From the NCBI GenBank assembly GCA_902564235.1, contig CACFAG010000002.1, positions 1 through 64,000 of the forward strand: DNA of 64,000 nt, given 5' to 3'. Below, piece by piece: positions 10,528 through 20,578 of this stretch. The translations under genes were made by a program, and so were the position numbers. Under the pieces are notes generated by a model that had not been told where the DNA came from, made no database searches, and saw only the letters and a list, made by a program, of their open reading frames with translations. The DNA comes from an uncultured Prochlorococcus sp. Its GTDB lineage: Bacteria > Cyanobacteriota > Cyanobacteriia > PCC-6307 > Cyanobiaceae. How positions within the stretch are numbered: position 1 is the first letter of the stretch; every line of letters starts with the position of its first letter.

Positions 10528-11256
10528 TCAAAGTTTGAAATTATCTCCTAGATAATACTTCTTGACTATTGGATTATCAGCTAATTCACTTGATGAACCG
10601 TTAGCTAAAATTTTTCCTTCACTTAATACATATGATTTGTTAGTAATTAGAAGTGTTTCCCTCACATTATGGTCTGTAATGAGAATCCCAACCCCATCAC
10701 TACTTAATTTTAGAATTAGTTTCTTTAGATCATTAACAGCTAGAGGATCTATCCCAGCAAAAGGTTCGTCCAATAACAAATATTTAGGTCCTTTTCTGCC
10801 TACAGTGAGAGCCCTTGCAATTTCACACCTCCTCCTCTCTCCTCCTGAAAGTTGATAACCATAATTATCTACAAATTTATTTAAATTAAATTCATTAATT
10901 AATTGTTCTCTTCTATTTCTAATCGCCGCTCTACTATTAGACGAATTTTGTAAAGCCAAATCTATATTATCCTTAACTGTGAGGTTTCTAAATATACTCG
11001 CTTCCTGAGTTAAGTACCCTAACCCAAGTCTTGATCTAATTGGTAGAGGAAGATTGGTTATATTTTTCCCATTCATTGAAATTTCACCTTTATCTGGTTT
11101 TATATTCCCAACTGCAAGATTAAAAGTTGTAGTTTTCCCAGCACCATTAGGGCCCATCAAACCTACAACTTCCCCTGGATTAACAGTTATGGAAACATCA
11201 TTTACAATTGATCTTCCTTTAATTGAAAGGGATACATTATTAATATTTAGGTTCAT
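10528..11256 (-). CDS. lptB: LPS-export type ABC transporter ATPase (LptB)
   Basis: ATPase of the YhbG/LptB family that powers movement of lipopolysaccharide from the inner membrane. The 242-aa single ABC domain has Walker A GPNGAGKTT at residues 35-43, the LptB-like EASIFRNLTVKDN segment after the Q-loop, signature LSGGERRRCEIARAL and Walker B LLLDEPFAGIDP followed by ITDHNVRETL. No permease or LptC/LptA gene is next to it. It sits in the same-strand run typA - DUF309 - lptB - ccsA. A generic ABC ATPase role cannot be fully excluded, but the ERRR signature favours LptB. Confidence 0.9.
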   Translation of the reverse strand: MNLNINNVSLSIKGRSIVNDVSITVNPGEVVGLMGPNGAGKTTTFNLAVGNIKPDKGEISMNGKNITNLPLPIRSRLGLGYLTQEASIFRNLTVKDNIDLALQNSSNSRAAIRNRREQLINEFNLNKFVDNYGYQLSGGERRRCEIARALTVGRKGPKYLLLDEPFAGIDPLAVNDLKKLILKLSSDGVGILITDHNVRETLLITNKSYVLSEGKILANGSSSELADNPIVKKYYLGDNFKL

Positions 11257-11343
11257 TTTCCTTGAGATCGATTAGTTTTCTTACTTTCTTTAAAAAATAT
11301 TAAATACATAATAATAATTTAATTGAAGATAAAGATATATTCA

Positions 11344-11712
11344 TCAAAGAGGTTTCAAAAAAGGCTTATCGTTCTCGTTTAATAGTTCTTTACATTGTAA
11401 TTTCCTTAATAAATCTTCCAAACATTGACAGAAGGATTCAAGATCAATCCCTAAATCAATCTTGGTTCTAGTTTTTATTCTGCCTAATCCCTCTCCAAGC
11501 AAAATAGTAGCTCCATTTAAATTACCTTTACTTAAGTGAAACTGAGAAACAGATACTTGTAAAATTCCTTGGATAACTTGTCTTTCGTCACCATCTACGG
11601 AATTCCATATTTCTTCAAAGGCATCATGAGCCTCGTACCATTCATGATTGTTAAAAAGATTTAAAGCTGTAAAAAGGGAATCTTGAAAACTTTTTGCACT
11701 TTCTTCGTTCAT
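11344..11712 (-). CDS. DUF309 domain protein
   Basis: Small all-helical DUF309 protein of 122 aa. The family core is visible as LFNNHEWYEAHDAFEEIWN followed by ERQVIQGILQVSVSQFHL and GNLNGATILLGEGLGRI; the His and Glu residues in EAHDAFEEIW are the conserved features. Function is unknown. It starts 12 nt downstream of the typA stop, so it is almost certainly in the typA transcript; lptB follows after 87 nt. Confidence 0.88.
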   Translation of the reverse strand: MNEESAKSFQDSLFTALNLFNNHEWYEAHDAFEEIWNSVDGDERQVIQGILQVSVSQFHLSKGNLNGATILLGEGLGRIKTRTKIDLGIDLESFCQCLEDLLRKLQCKELLNENDKPFLKPL

Positions 11713-11723
11713 TAAAGCAATTA

Positions 11724-13520
11724 CTAATTTTTTTTCTTTTTATTAATTTTTCTCATTCTTATTGAATCTGGTGTTACCTCTAGCATTTCATCTGGACCAA
11801 TATATTCGAGTGCTCTTTCAAGGGTAATATCCACAGGTGACTGCAAAGTATCAAGTTCTTCTGCCCCTGCAGATCTCATATTAGTCAACTGCTTTGTTTT
11901 ACATATATTCAACTCAAGATCTTGAGGTCGATTATTCTCACCAATTATCATTCCTTTATAAACTTTAACTCCTGGTTTAATGAAATATACTCCCCTATCT
12001 TCAGCATTCTTTAAAGCATAAAATGTGGCTACACCTTCCTCAAAAGCTATAAGGACGCCATTCCTTCTGGTTTCAAAGTCTCCTGTTTTAGCTTTATATT
12101 CATAAAACGAATGGCTCATGATACCTTCACCTCTGGTTATCCTTACAAACTCCCCGCGAAATCCAATTAATCCTCTTGATGGCACTAGAAATTCTAATTG
12201 AGTTCTACCATCTGAACTTGTCTGCATGTTTTTCATCTCTGCCTTTCTAGATCCAAGTTTTTCGATGCAAGACCCAACAGATACTTCAGGTACATCTAAA
12301 ACCAAAGTCTCTATAGGCTCACATTCAACATTATCAATTTCTCTGAAAATTACTTGAGGTTGTGAGATTTGAAACTCAAAACCCTCTCTTCTCATAGTTT
12401 CAATCAATATCCCTAGATGTAATTCTCCTCTTCCTGAAACTGAGAACCTGTCAGGAGAATCAGTTTCTTCTACTCTCAGGGCAACATTTGTTAAAAGTTC
12501 CCTCTCCAATCTATTTTTTAATTGTCTACTTGTAACAAATTTCCCTTCCTTACCCGCGAACGGAGAATCGTTAACAACAAAAGTCATATTTAAAGTGGGT
12601 TCATCAACTTTGATTAATGGAAGAGGATGGGGAGAATCGGGACATGCTATGGTCTCACCAATATTGACATCATCGAAACCAGAAACGGCAACGATATCTC
12701 CTGCAAATGCTTCATTTATATCAATTCTTTGTAATCCTTCGAATCCAAGTAATTTACTAACCTTTCCTTTAATAGTTTTACCATTTTCTTTAATTAAACT
12801 AGCTTGTTGACCATTTTTTATAGTTCCATTATGAATTTTCCCAATTACAATTCTGCCTAAGAAATCAGAATAGTCCAAAGTAGTTATTTGTAGCTGAAGA
12901 GGCTTATTGATATCACCTACTGGAGGTGGAACATGCCTGATAATAGCTTCAAAAAGAGGCATCATATTGTCACTATTAGATTCCATCTCTTCTTTTGCGA
13001 AACCAGATAAGCCACTCCCAAAAAGATAAGGGAAATCACATTGATCATCATCTGCTCCTAATTCTAAAAACAAATCCAATACCTTATCAATTGCTATTTC
13101 TGGGACTACTCTTGGCCTATCTATTTTATTTACAAAAACTATAGGCCTAAGTCCTTTTTCTAATGCTTTTTTCAAAACAAATCTTGTTTGAGGCATCGGC
13201 CCCTCATTTGCATCAACGATAAGCAGACAACCATCAACCATTCCCAAAACCCTCTCTACTTCTCCTCCAAAATCTGCATGTCCAGGTGTATCTATAATGT
13301 TAATTCTGGTATCTTTATAGTTCACTGCTGTATTTTTTGAGAGTATTGTTATTCCTCTCTCTCTTTCAAGATCATTCGAATCCATCACGCATGTAGGAAT
13401 GACTTCATTGTCTCTAAATATTCCTGACTGAGATAACAAAGCGTCTACAAGAGTTGTCTTACCATGATCTACGTGGGCAATAATTGCAACATTCCTAATT
13501 TCTTTTATCGAAGATGACAT
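11724..13520 (-). CDS. typA: Ribosome-associated GTPase TypA/BipA
   Basis: Translational GTPase related to EF-G, involved in ribosome assembly and stress adaptation. At 598 aa it has the usual length. G1 is AHVDHGKTT at residues 15-23, the switch region [13 protein letters not shown] and G3 [15 protein letters not shown] follow, then [10 protein letters not shown] as G4. The BipA-specific C-terminal part includes [20 protein letters not shown] and [16 protein letters not shown]. The Lys-rich tail ends in INKKKKN. First gene of the typA-DUF309-lptB-ccsA run. Confidence 0.97.
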   Translation of the reverse strand: MSSSIKEIRNVAIIAHVDHGKTTLVDALLSQSGIFRDNEVIPTCVMDSNDLERERGITILSKNTAVNYKDTRINIIDTPGHADFGGEVERVLGMVDGCLLIVDANEGPMPQTRFVLKKALEKGLRPIVFVNKIDRPRVVPEIAIDKVLDLFLELGADDDQCDFPYLFGSGLSGFAKEEMESNSDNMMPLFEAIIRHVPPPVGDINKPLQLQITTLDYSDFLGRIVIGKIHNGTIKNGQQASLIKENGKTIKGKVSKLLGFEGLQRIDINEAFAGDIVAVSGFDDVNIGETIACPDSPHPLPLIKVDEPTLNMTFVVNDSPFAGKEGKFVTSRQLKNRLERELLTNVALRVEETDSPDRFSVSGRGELHLGILIETMRREGFEFQISQPQVIFREIDNVECEPIETLVLDVPEVSVGSCIEKLGSRKAEMKNMQTSSDGRTQLEFLVPSRGLIGFRGEFVRITRGEGIMSHSFYEYKAKTGDFETRRNGVLIAFEEGVATFYALKNAEDRGVYFIKPGVKVYKGMIIGENNRPQDLELNICKTKQLTNMRSAGAEELDTLQSPVDITLERALEYIGPDEMLEVTPDSIRMRKINKKKKN

Positions 13521-13649
13521 TTATAAAATTTATATAAATAGTAGATTAACTTCATTAAGGCTAACTCAAAGAATGCTTATTATGAGAATTTTCTCTTTAA
13601 GACTTTGAAAAACATAATCATATTGAATAATTTAATTAATGAATTAGGT

Positions 13650-14363
13650 TTATGATTTTCTATTTGAACTTTCAAAAATTTTTAAAGCTTCAATTGATCC
13701 CTCATACCTCCAATGCCAAGGTTCATAATCTATAAATTTATTATCTCTGGTGAATGATAACTTAAAATGAAATTTAGCTGCATTCCTAATTAGCCATCTA
13801 AAGGCGTCAGTATTTTCGAAGTCGGTTTCAAAGTCTGTCTCTCTTTGAGTAGCATCACCAATATCGATTGCGAAACCTGTACTATGTTCAGAATATCCTG
13901 GAGGGGCTGAAACTCTAGCTCTTTCTGCCGCTTCTTGATTTCTAATAGATTTTAAAGAAAAAAAGATATCGTTTTGCAAATTTATTGATCTATAACCACT
14001 CAAGAAGACCAAATAAATCCCATCCTTTTTGGCTTCTTCTCTCATCCTTAGAAGAGAATCGCGCATATCCATATGAACTTCAATATTAGGCTCAATTAAA
14101 ACTAGTTTCTCCTTAGAAATTTCCGCATAGGGTAAATGACCTAAAATTCCATGGTCGTGATTTATCTGAGCCTGAAAATTGAGATTATCAAGAGATCCTA
14201 TTTCTATATTTTTAATTAATCGCAATGCAGCGACAGAAAAGAAAAGGAAAAGAAATGGAGAAAATATTAATAATTTTTTTAATAATATTGAATTTGAGTT
14301 ATTTAAGTAAATTCTTTTGGCAAGTGGTATTTCAAATTGATCGATATCTTTGTTTAGTTCCAA
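13650..14363 (-). CDS. Membrane-anchored D-alanyl-D-alanine carboxypeptidase (VanY/M15 family)
   Basis: M15B-type zinc peptidase that trims the terminal D-Ala of peptidoglycan stem peptides. The 237-aa protein has one N-terminal membrane segment (about residues 29-49) placing the domain in the periplasm. The zinc-site elements are complete: Arg125 in FLSGYRS, His160 and Asp167 in SEHSTGFAIDIGD, and His217 in EPWHWRY. It stands alone, 130 nt from typA, and diverges from chlP. There is no van regulatory context; this is ordinary cell-wall maintenance, not antibiotic resistance. Confidence 0.9.
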   Translation of the reverse strand: MELNKDIDQFEIPLAKRIYLNNSNSILLKKLLIFSPFLFLFFSVAALRLIKNIEIGSLDNLNFQAQINHDHGILGHLPYAEISKEKLVLIEPNIEVHMDMRDSLLRMREEAKKDGIYLVFLSGYRSINLQNDIFFSLKSIRNQEAAERARVSAPPGYSEHSTGFAIDIGDATQRETDFETDFENTDAFRWLIRNAAKFHFKLSFTRDNKFIDYEPWHWRYEGSIEALKIFESSNRKS

Positions 14364-14475
14364 TATTTAGAAGTGAATTTGGAAAAGATATTTCGATATT
14401 AACTATTATTTTAAGAAATGCACTTTTATAAGCAAAAAAGATGTAGTTTTTATATACAGTATTATTTTTTTTCAT

Positions 14476-15816
14476 ATGTTGAGGGTAGCTGTTATTGGTG
14501 GAGGTCCAAGTGGTTCATGTGCGGCAGAAATACTTGCTAAAGCTGGAATAAAAACTTGGCTCTTCGAGAGAAAATTAGATAATGCAAAACCATGTGGAGG
14601 AGCAATTCCACTTTGCATGGTCGAAGAATTTGATTTACCTGAGTCAATTATTGATAGAAAAGTAAGGCATATGAGAATGATATCTCCATCAAATAGAGAG
14701 GTAGATATAAGCTTAGATAGAGTTTATGGGAAAAGTGATAATGAGTTTATTGGGATGTGTAGAAGAGAAGTTATGGATGCCTTTATGCGCAATAGAGCAT
14801 CAGATCTTGGTGCTACATTAATCAATGGATTAGTTACTTCTATTGATACTGGCGATAATAATCAAGGGCCATATAAACTTTCCTACTCAGATTTTACTAA
14901 TGGAGATAAAAAAGGGGAACTCAAAGAGCTTACTGTTGACCTTTTAATCGGAGCTGATGGAGCCAATAGCAGAGTCGCAAAAGCAATGGATGCTGGAGAT
15001 TACAAAGTTGCCATAGCATTTCAGGAAAGAATTAAATTACCTAAAGAAGAAATGAGTTACTACGAAGATCTTGCTGAAATGTATGTCGGAACTGATGTTT
15101 CTCCTGATTTTTATGGGTGGGTATTTCCTAAATATGATCATGTTGCCGTTGGCACTGGAACCATGCAAAAGAATCAGTCATTAATTAAAGGACTTCAAGA
15201 GGGTGTAAGAAATAGGGCAAAGAAAAGACTTGTTAATGGTGAAGTAATAAAGGTAGAAGCTCACCCTATTCCTGAGCATCCAAGGCCAAGAAGAGTAGTT
15301 GGGAGAATGGCATTGGTTGGTGATGCGGCTGGTTATGTTACAAAAAGCTCTGGAGAGGGTATTTATTTTGCTGCAAAAAGTGGAAGAATGTGTGCTGAAG
15401 AAATTGTTGAAGCATCTAAAAACGGTCAAGTAATACCATCAGAAAAGGATTTAAAAAACTATCTTAAAAAATGGGATAAAAAATATGGCACAACTTATAA
15501 GGTGCTAGAAATCCTTCAAAATATTTTCTACAGAAATGATTCTGCTAGAGAAGCCTTTGTTGAGATGTGTGATGACATGGATGTACAAAGACTTACTTTT
15601 GATAGTTACTTATATAAAAGAGTTGTCTCCATGAAACCATTACAGCAACTTAAAATTACAATGCTTACACTTGGTTCGATTTTAAGAGGGAAAGCCCTAG
15701 CACCTCTAAAATATAAACCCGTCGATAGTGCCGTTAGGGAAAATAAAGAAGTAGAAAAAATGCTAGAAAATTATTCAATAAAGGGTGGCATTAAAGTTAA
15801 GAGTTCAAAAGTGTAA
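14476..15816 (+). CDS. chlP: Geranylgeranyl reductase
   Basis: Reduces the geranylgeranyl chain to phytyl for chlorophyll and tocopherol synthesis. The 446-aa flavoprotein has the FAD-binding start VIGGGPSGSCAAEILAKAG (residues 6-24), KPCGGAIPLCM, DLLIGADGANSRVAKAM and RMALVGDAAGYVTKSSGEGI. The spacing of GxGxxG and GDAAGY matches ChlP/BchP rather than other FAD hydroxylases. The 3' end overlaps the convergent glyS end by 20 nt. It is divergent from the VanY-like gene across 112 nt. Confidence 0.96.
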   Translation: MLRVAVIGGGPSGSCAAEILAKAGIKTWLFERKLDNAKPCGGAIPLCMVEEFDLPESIIDRKVRHMRMISPSNREVDISLDRVYGKSDNEFIGMCRREVMDAFMRNRASDLGATLINGLVTSIDTGDNNQGPYKLSYSDFTNGDKKGELKELTVDLLIGADGANSRVAKAMDAGDYKVAIAFQERIKLPKEEMSYYEDLAEMYVGTDVSPDFYGWVFPKYDHVAVGTGTMQKNQSLIKGLQEGVRNRAKKRLVNGEVIKVEAHPIPEHPRPRRVVGRMALVGDAAGYVTKSSGEGIYFAAKSGRMCAEEIVEASKNGQVIPSEKDLKNYLKKWDKKYGTTYKVLEILQNIFYRNDSAREAFVEMCDDMDVQRLTFDSYLYKRVVSMKPLQQLKITMLTLGSILRGKALAPLKYKPVDSAVRENKEVEKMLENYSIKGGIKVKSSKV

Positions 15817-17959
15817 AGTCGGCTATTTTAAGAGCATAATTCCTAATTAAGCTCAACAAATTGAGTCTATTATTTCTTATTTCTAAATCCTCTGACATTA
15901 TTAGGACTCCCTTTTCATTATCAAATAAATCCTCGATAATGTTTACATTAATCTCAAACAAATTTAGAAGTTCCAAATAATTGCAATAACCCTCTGAAAA
16001 ACGTTTTTCTAATTCTCCAATAAATTCAAAAACTTTCAATTCACAATCTTTTTCAAGTAGTTTTATGTTTACATATTCTTTTGTTGAGAGAACGTCTCTT
16101 GAAATATCACTATTATTTGCTAATTTGCTTACCCTAGTAATTACATTCTGGATTTTAACAAAATTACCCTTTTCGTTAAAATTAACAATAGATTTAATCC
16201 TATTTTTAAGATCAACAATATCCAATGCTCTTTTTTGAGATAATTCATCAGAAGAGCAAACGGCTTTTATTAATTCTTTACTAAGTGCTATTTCTTCTAG
16301 ATGACTAACAATTCTTTGAACTAAAAATTCATTTAAATCATTAAATACTGTTTCTCTTGAGAAGTTTAAATTCGGAAATGCGCTTTTCCAAAAATCAATA
16401 AGTTCGTTAAATAATTTATCTAAAGGCAAGTCAAGTTCATAATCCCAAATTATTTTTATCACTCCATTCAAATTTCTTCTTAAGGCATAAGGATCAGATG
16501 ATCCGCTTGGACGCTTACCAGAAATAAATATACTTATTAAAGTTTCGACCTTATCTGCTATAGAAACTATTGCACCATATCTTGTGGAGGGCAAATTATC
16601 TTTATAAAAAGAAGGTAAATAATGTTCAGCTACAGCCAAGCAAACATCCTCACTAAATCCCTCATATTTAAGATATTTACCACCCATTATTCCTTGCAGC
16701 TCAGGAAATTCGAAAACAATTTCGCTACATAAGTCGTTTTTACAGTATTTAGCAGCTTCTATTATTTTTTTTTCTTCTAAAGACTTGTCATTTAAAAATT
16801 TAAGAATTTTTTTTGTAACTTCCTCTATCCTTCCTACCCTCTGAAATATATTTCCAAGTCCTTTCAAATAGGAAACAGATTTAAGCTTTTCATTTCTTTC
16901 GATTGAAGCAACTTTTTTGTCACTTTCTACGAAAAACTTTGCATCTGAAAACCTTGCTCTCAATACTTTCTCATTACCCTTGGCAATATTATTATTTGAT
17001 TCTTCAAGACCATTTGAAATAACGCAGAAAGTAGTACTTATATTTTTTTCAGAGCTTAAATCTAGTTTAGAAAAACTTTTATTTTTCAATAAAAGAGGCA
17101 CGTATCTCTGATGACTTTTCATTACCGTGGACAGAACTTCAACCGGAAGATCAAGAAATTCATCATTAAATTTGCCAATAATTAAGTCTGGCCATTCAAC
17201 TAAATCAGTTAATTCATTTAGTAATCCTTCTGAAAGGTCAGGTTTCAGATTTAAAGATTTAGATGCTTGATTTATTAAACTTTCAATTTTTTCTTTTCTT
17301 TCTTTTCGAATAGCTATTACTCTATTTCGTTTTAATAATTCAAAAAAATCATCAGGATTCTGAACTTCTAAAACTTTATTTATTAGCCTATGACTTTTTG
17401 TTTTACTGCTTATTTTGATCTTTGGGTCACATTCATCAAATTCAAAATCAAGAATTTCATCATTATATATAGAGGCAATCCACCTAATAGGTCTTGAAAA
17501 TTTTATGTTCCCAGCCCCCCATTTCATAAATCGAGGACCTTGAAGACTCTTTATTAATTTTGGAATAATCGAAGACAAAGACATTTTTGTTGATAGTCCT
17601 TTCTCAATTTTCCTTCCAAATACAAAATCACCCTTTTCTGTATTTTTTATTTCTAGCTCAGCTACATCTATATCTAAGCTATTAGCGAATCCTAAAGCAG
17701 CATTAGTAGGACATCCATTTAAATAAGCTGAATTTGCTTTAGGCCCTTTCCTTTCTATTATCTTATCTTCTGCATAATCAACTAAACCTTCGAGAAGTAG
17801 AACTATCCTCCTTGGTGTAGAGGTTAAAACTATATTTTCGAATTTGATTAACTTTTTATCCAATTCAAATTCTATTAGAGATTTAAATTGTTCTAGAACA
17901 GAATGAGAAAATTTTGCGGGCATCTCTTCTGTTCCTATCTCAAGTAAATATTTAGACAA
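15797..17959 (-). CDS. glyS: Glycyl-tRNA synthetase, beta subunit
   Basis: Beta chain of the heterotetrameric glycyl-tRNA synthetase; it binds tRNA while the alpha chain, not in this window, activates glycine. The 720-aa length is right for GlyS. Landmarks are the start LLEIGTEEMPAKF, RGPKANSAY, FMKWGAGNIKFSRPIRWI, DRPSG-type ISGKRPSGSSDPYALRRN and HQRYVPL. The stop lies 20 nt inside the 3' end of chlP on the other strand, so the two transcripts must overlap. It diverges from sir. Confidence 0.96.
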   Translation of the reverse strand: MSKYLLEIGTEEMPAKFSHSVLEQFKSLIEFELDKKLIKFENIVLTSTPRRIVLLLEGLVDYAEDKIIERKGPKANSAYLNGCPTNAALGFANSLDIDVAELEIKNTEKGDFVFGRKIEKGLSTKMSLSSIIPKLIKSLQGPRFMKWGAGNIKFSRPIRWIASIYNDEILDFEFDECDPKIKISSKTKSHRLINKVLEVQNPDDFFELLKRNRVIAIRKERKEKIESLINQASKSLNLKPDLSEGLLNELTDLVEWPDLIIGKFNDEFLDLPVEVLSTVMKSHQRYVPLLLKNKSFSKLDLSSEKNISTTFCVISNGLEESNNNIAKGNEKVLRARFSDAKFFVESDKKVASIERNEKLKSVSYLKGLGNIFQRVGRIEEVTKKILKFLNDKSLEEKKIIEAAKYCKNDLCSEIVFEFPELQGIMGGKYLKYEGFSEDVCLAVAEHYLPSFYKDNLPSTRYGAIVSIADKVETLISIFISGKRPSGSSDPYALRRNLNGVIKIIWDYELDLPLDKLFNELIDFWKSAFPNLNFSRETVFNDLNEFLVQRIVSHLEEIALSKELIKAVCSSDELSQKRALDIVDLKNRIKSIVNFNEKGNFVKIQNVITRVSKLANNSDISRDVLSTKEYVNIKLLEKDCELKVFEFIGELEKRFSEGYCNYLELLNLFEINVNIIEDLFDNEKGVLIMSEDLEIRNNRLNLLSLIRNYALKIADFTLLNS

Positions 17960-18046
17960 GAAAAAAATATGACTTCACTTACTATAATTTACTACCAGTT
18001 AAATAAGCTTTTCGCTAATGTATAAAAAGAGATATTTTTTGTTCCT

Positions 18047-19834
18047 TTGATCAAGGTTGAGAAAGTAAAAAAGAAAAAAGATCCCACCAAGGAAGAAACT
18101 GTTTGTTTAGCAAATGGACTAGAAGTTTCTAAATTTGAAAATTTTAAAAAAGGTAGCCAATTTCTTAAAGAACCACTTGCTACGGAATTAGTTAATGAAA
18201 GCGATCATTTTACAAATGATGCAGTTCAGTTATTAAAATTTCATGGTAGTTATCAACAAGACAACAGGGAAAATAGAAGGCCTGGCAAAAGCAAAGATTG
18301 GCAAATGATGCTTAGGTTAAGAAGTCCGGGTGGTGAAATCCCTGGAAAATTATTTTTAGCATTAGATGAATTATCTGACAAACTAGGTAATGGGACACTT
18401 AGGGCCACTACAAGACAAGCTTTTCAAATGCATGGAATTAGAAAGGAGAACCTTAAGGAAGTAATTCAAACGATAGTAAATTCAATGGGCTCAACATTAG
18501 CTGCATGTGGAGATATAAATAGAAACGTTATGGCCCCTGCGGCTCCATTTGATTCACCTGATTACAATATCGCAAGAGCATTGGCAAAAAAAGTTGCGGA
18601 TCTTCTAACCCCATTAGCTGGTCAAGGTACTTTTTTAGAGCTTTGGGCTGATGGAGATTTAGAATATACCATAAAGCCTGACAAAGATATTGAAGTAATT
18701 AGAAAGCTCCAATTTAAAGATAATGTTTTTAGTGGGATAAAAGATGAGCCTCTTTATGGTTCAACTTATTTACCAAGAAAATTCAAATGTGCTGTAACAG
18801 TTCCTGGTGACAATTCTGTTGATCTTCTTACCAATGACATAGGAATAGTTGTCTTTACTTCAAAGGATGGAAAATTAGAAGGATGCAACTTCTATATTGG
18901 CGGTGGTATGGGTCGCACTCATAATAATGAAGAAACCTTCGCCAGAATTGCAGATCCACTTGGATATGTTGAAGAACCTGATGTTTATCAATTAATACAA
19001 AGCATTGTGGCTATTCAAAGAGATTATGGTGATAGGAAATCAAGAAAAACCTCGAGAATGAAATATCTTCTTCATAGGAAAGGTATTAAATGGTTTAAAA
19101 AGTTACTTCTAGATAAGTATTTCAAAAAAGAAATTAAAACGATTAGAAAAGAACCGAATAAGGTTCTTATTGATTACCTAGGTTGGCATAAACAAAATAA
19201 AACCTCTTATTTCGTAGGTTTACCCCTATTATCAGGCAGACTCTCTGGAGAGAAGAAGTATACCATCACAAATATCGTAAAAAAATTTAATCTAGATTTA
19301 AGACTTACACCTAATCAAGACATCTTACTTTGTAATATCGCTAATAAAAATAAAGGTGAAATTGAAAAAGCTCTATCAATAATTGGATATGGCAAATTAG
19401 ATGATATCAATGAGATACAAAGGCATGCCCTTGCATGTCCAGCTCTACCTCTTTGTGGTCTTGCGATGACTGAATCTGAAAGAATATTACCTGATGTATT
19501 AAAAAGAATTGAAAAATTGCTACTAGATCTAAAAATACATAAGACAATATTATTTAGAATGACAGGGTGTCCGAATGGATGTACCAGACCTTACATGGCA
19601 GAATTAGCACTTGTCGGGAGTGGGCCAAACAAATACCAATTATGGTTGGGGGGAAGTAAAAATCTACAAAGGTTGGCTAAACCATTCTTACAAAAAATGG
19701 AACTTAGCGATTTAGAAAAAACTCTTAAACCATTATTTGATCATTGGAAGAACAATGCAGATTTAGATTTTGGAGACTTTATAAATACCCTAGATCAAAG
19801 CTATATTTTAAGCTTACTAAATGAGATTCAATAG
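18047..19834 (+). CDS. sir: Ferredoxin-dependent assimilatory sulfite reductase
   Basis: Six-electron reduction of sulfite to sulfide with ferredoxin as donor, on a siroheme-[4Fe-4S] centre. The 595-aa protein shows the paired nitrite/sulfite reductase repeats (GNGTLRATTRQAFQMHG; FYIGGGMGRTHNNEETF) and the four cluster ligands Cys464, Cys470 (ACPALPLC), Cys508 and Cys512 (TGCPNGC). The frame opens only after a stop at 18023 and contains no usable ATG before TTG at 18047, so a TTG start is most likely. It ends 3 nt from the convergent VanX-like gene. Confidence 0.95.
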   Translation: MIKVEKVKKKKDPTKEETVCLANGLEVSKFENFKKGSQFLKEPLATELVNESDHFTNDAVQLLKFHGSYQQDNRENRRPGKSKDWQMMLRLRSPGGEIPGKLFLALDELSDKLGNGTLRATTRQAFQMHGIRKENLKEVIQTIVNSMGSTLAACGDINRNVMAPAAPFDSPDYNIARALAKKVADLLTPLAGQGTFLELWADGDLEYTIKPDKDIEVIRKLQFKDNVFSGIKDEPLYGSTYLPRKFKCAVTVPGDNSVDLLTNDIGIVVFTSKDGKLEGCNFYIGGGMGRTHNNEETFARIADPLGYVEEPDVYQLIQSIVAIQRDYGDRKSRKTSRMKYLLHRKGIKWFKKLLLDKYFKKEIKTIRKEPNKVLIDYLGWHKQNKTSYFVGLPLLSGRLSGEKKYTITNIVKKFNLDLRLTPNQDILLCNIANKNKGEIEKALSIIGYGKLDDINEIQRHALACPALPLCGLAMTESERILPDVLKRIEKLLLDLKIHKTILFRMTGCPNGCTRPYMAELALVGSGPNKYQLWLGGSKNLQRLAKPFLQKMELSDLEKTLKPLFDHWKNNADLDFGDFINTLDQSYILSLLNEIQ

Positions 19835-19837
19835 AAT

Positions 19838-20521
19838 TTAAATTTTGCCATAAATGGCATTTTCTTTTTTATTTTTCCAAGCCCATAATTGATCGCCATA
19901 ACTAAAATGCCACCATTCATTTGGATGTTGAGCAAAACCAAATTTAGTCATAATTTCCCTTAATAAAATTCTTCTAGTATTCCAAATAATTGCTTCTTTA
20001 TTTTTTTTATTTGCATAAAAATCAGGTTTTGAAGTCTCATCCATTTGATCGACTGTACTTCCCATTTCAATAAGATTTCCGTCTTTGTCAGATAAACAAA
20101 GATCCAATGCACCCCCAGTTGAATGTGGTGGAGGACACCTTGAGTCATAAGAAGGATATGCCCAAAATTTTTCAACTTTTTTTAAAATAGATGGATAAGA
20201 TTTTATATCTTCAAAAGAAGTATCAATATCCGATTTTTCACACTCTAATAAAATTGCTCTTTTAAACATAAATTCCTGTACTTCTAAAGGTCGCCAACTG
20301 TCATAAATTAAAAGGTTAAAACTACTCTTTGATATCAAATAATCATGTACTTTTACCAATCTATTTACTACCTCCTCTCTTAATTTCCAAATAGAAGTTT
20401 TATCTTTGTAAGGTGCTCCTAAATGTGAGTAAGGGTGGGGATCTAAAAACTTTAGGCAGCCAGGAATAGCTATTAATTTTTCTCCATTATCTTTAATTGG
20501 TATTTTATTCCAAATTTTCAA
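19838..20521 (-). CDS. D-alanyl-D-alanine dipeptidase-like protein (VanX/DdpX, M15D)
   Basis: Zinc dipeptidase of the VanX family. Catalytic elements are all present: Arg77 in IYDSWRP, His133 and Asp140 in PPPHSTGGALD, Glu202 and His205 in NEWWHF. The 227-aa length is usual. With no VanH/VanA ligase nearby, a role in recycling D-Ala-D-Ala from cell-wall turnover is more likely than resistance. It is convergent with sir (3-nt gap) and follows recG on the same strand by 57 nt. Confidence 0.9.
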   Translation of the reverse strand: MKIWNKIPIKDNGEKLIAIPGCLKFLDPHPYSHLGAPYKDKTSIWKLREEVVNRLVKVHDYLISKSSFNLLIYDSWRPLEVQEFMFKRAILLECEKSDIDTSFEDIKSYPSILKKVEKFWAYPSYDSRCPPPHSTGGALDLCLSDKDGNLIEMGSTVDQMDETSKPDFYANKKNKEAIIWNTRRILLREIMTKFGFAQHPNEWWHFSYGDQLWAWKNKKENAIYGKI

Positions 20522-20578
20522 TTGAAATTTGCAATTATTTTATAGTGGCATATATATCAAAAATTACAATGATACCTT

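Noticed and set aside
13650..20521. Glycopeptide resistance cluster
   Set aside because: VanX- and VanY-like peptidases are present, but VanH, the VanA ligase and VanRS are not, and the genes are not linked in an operon.
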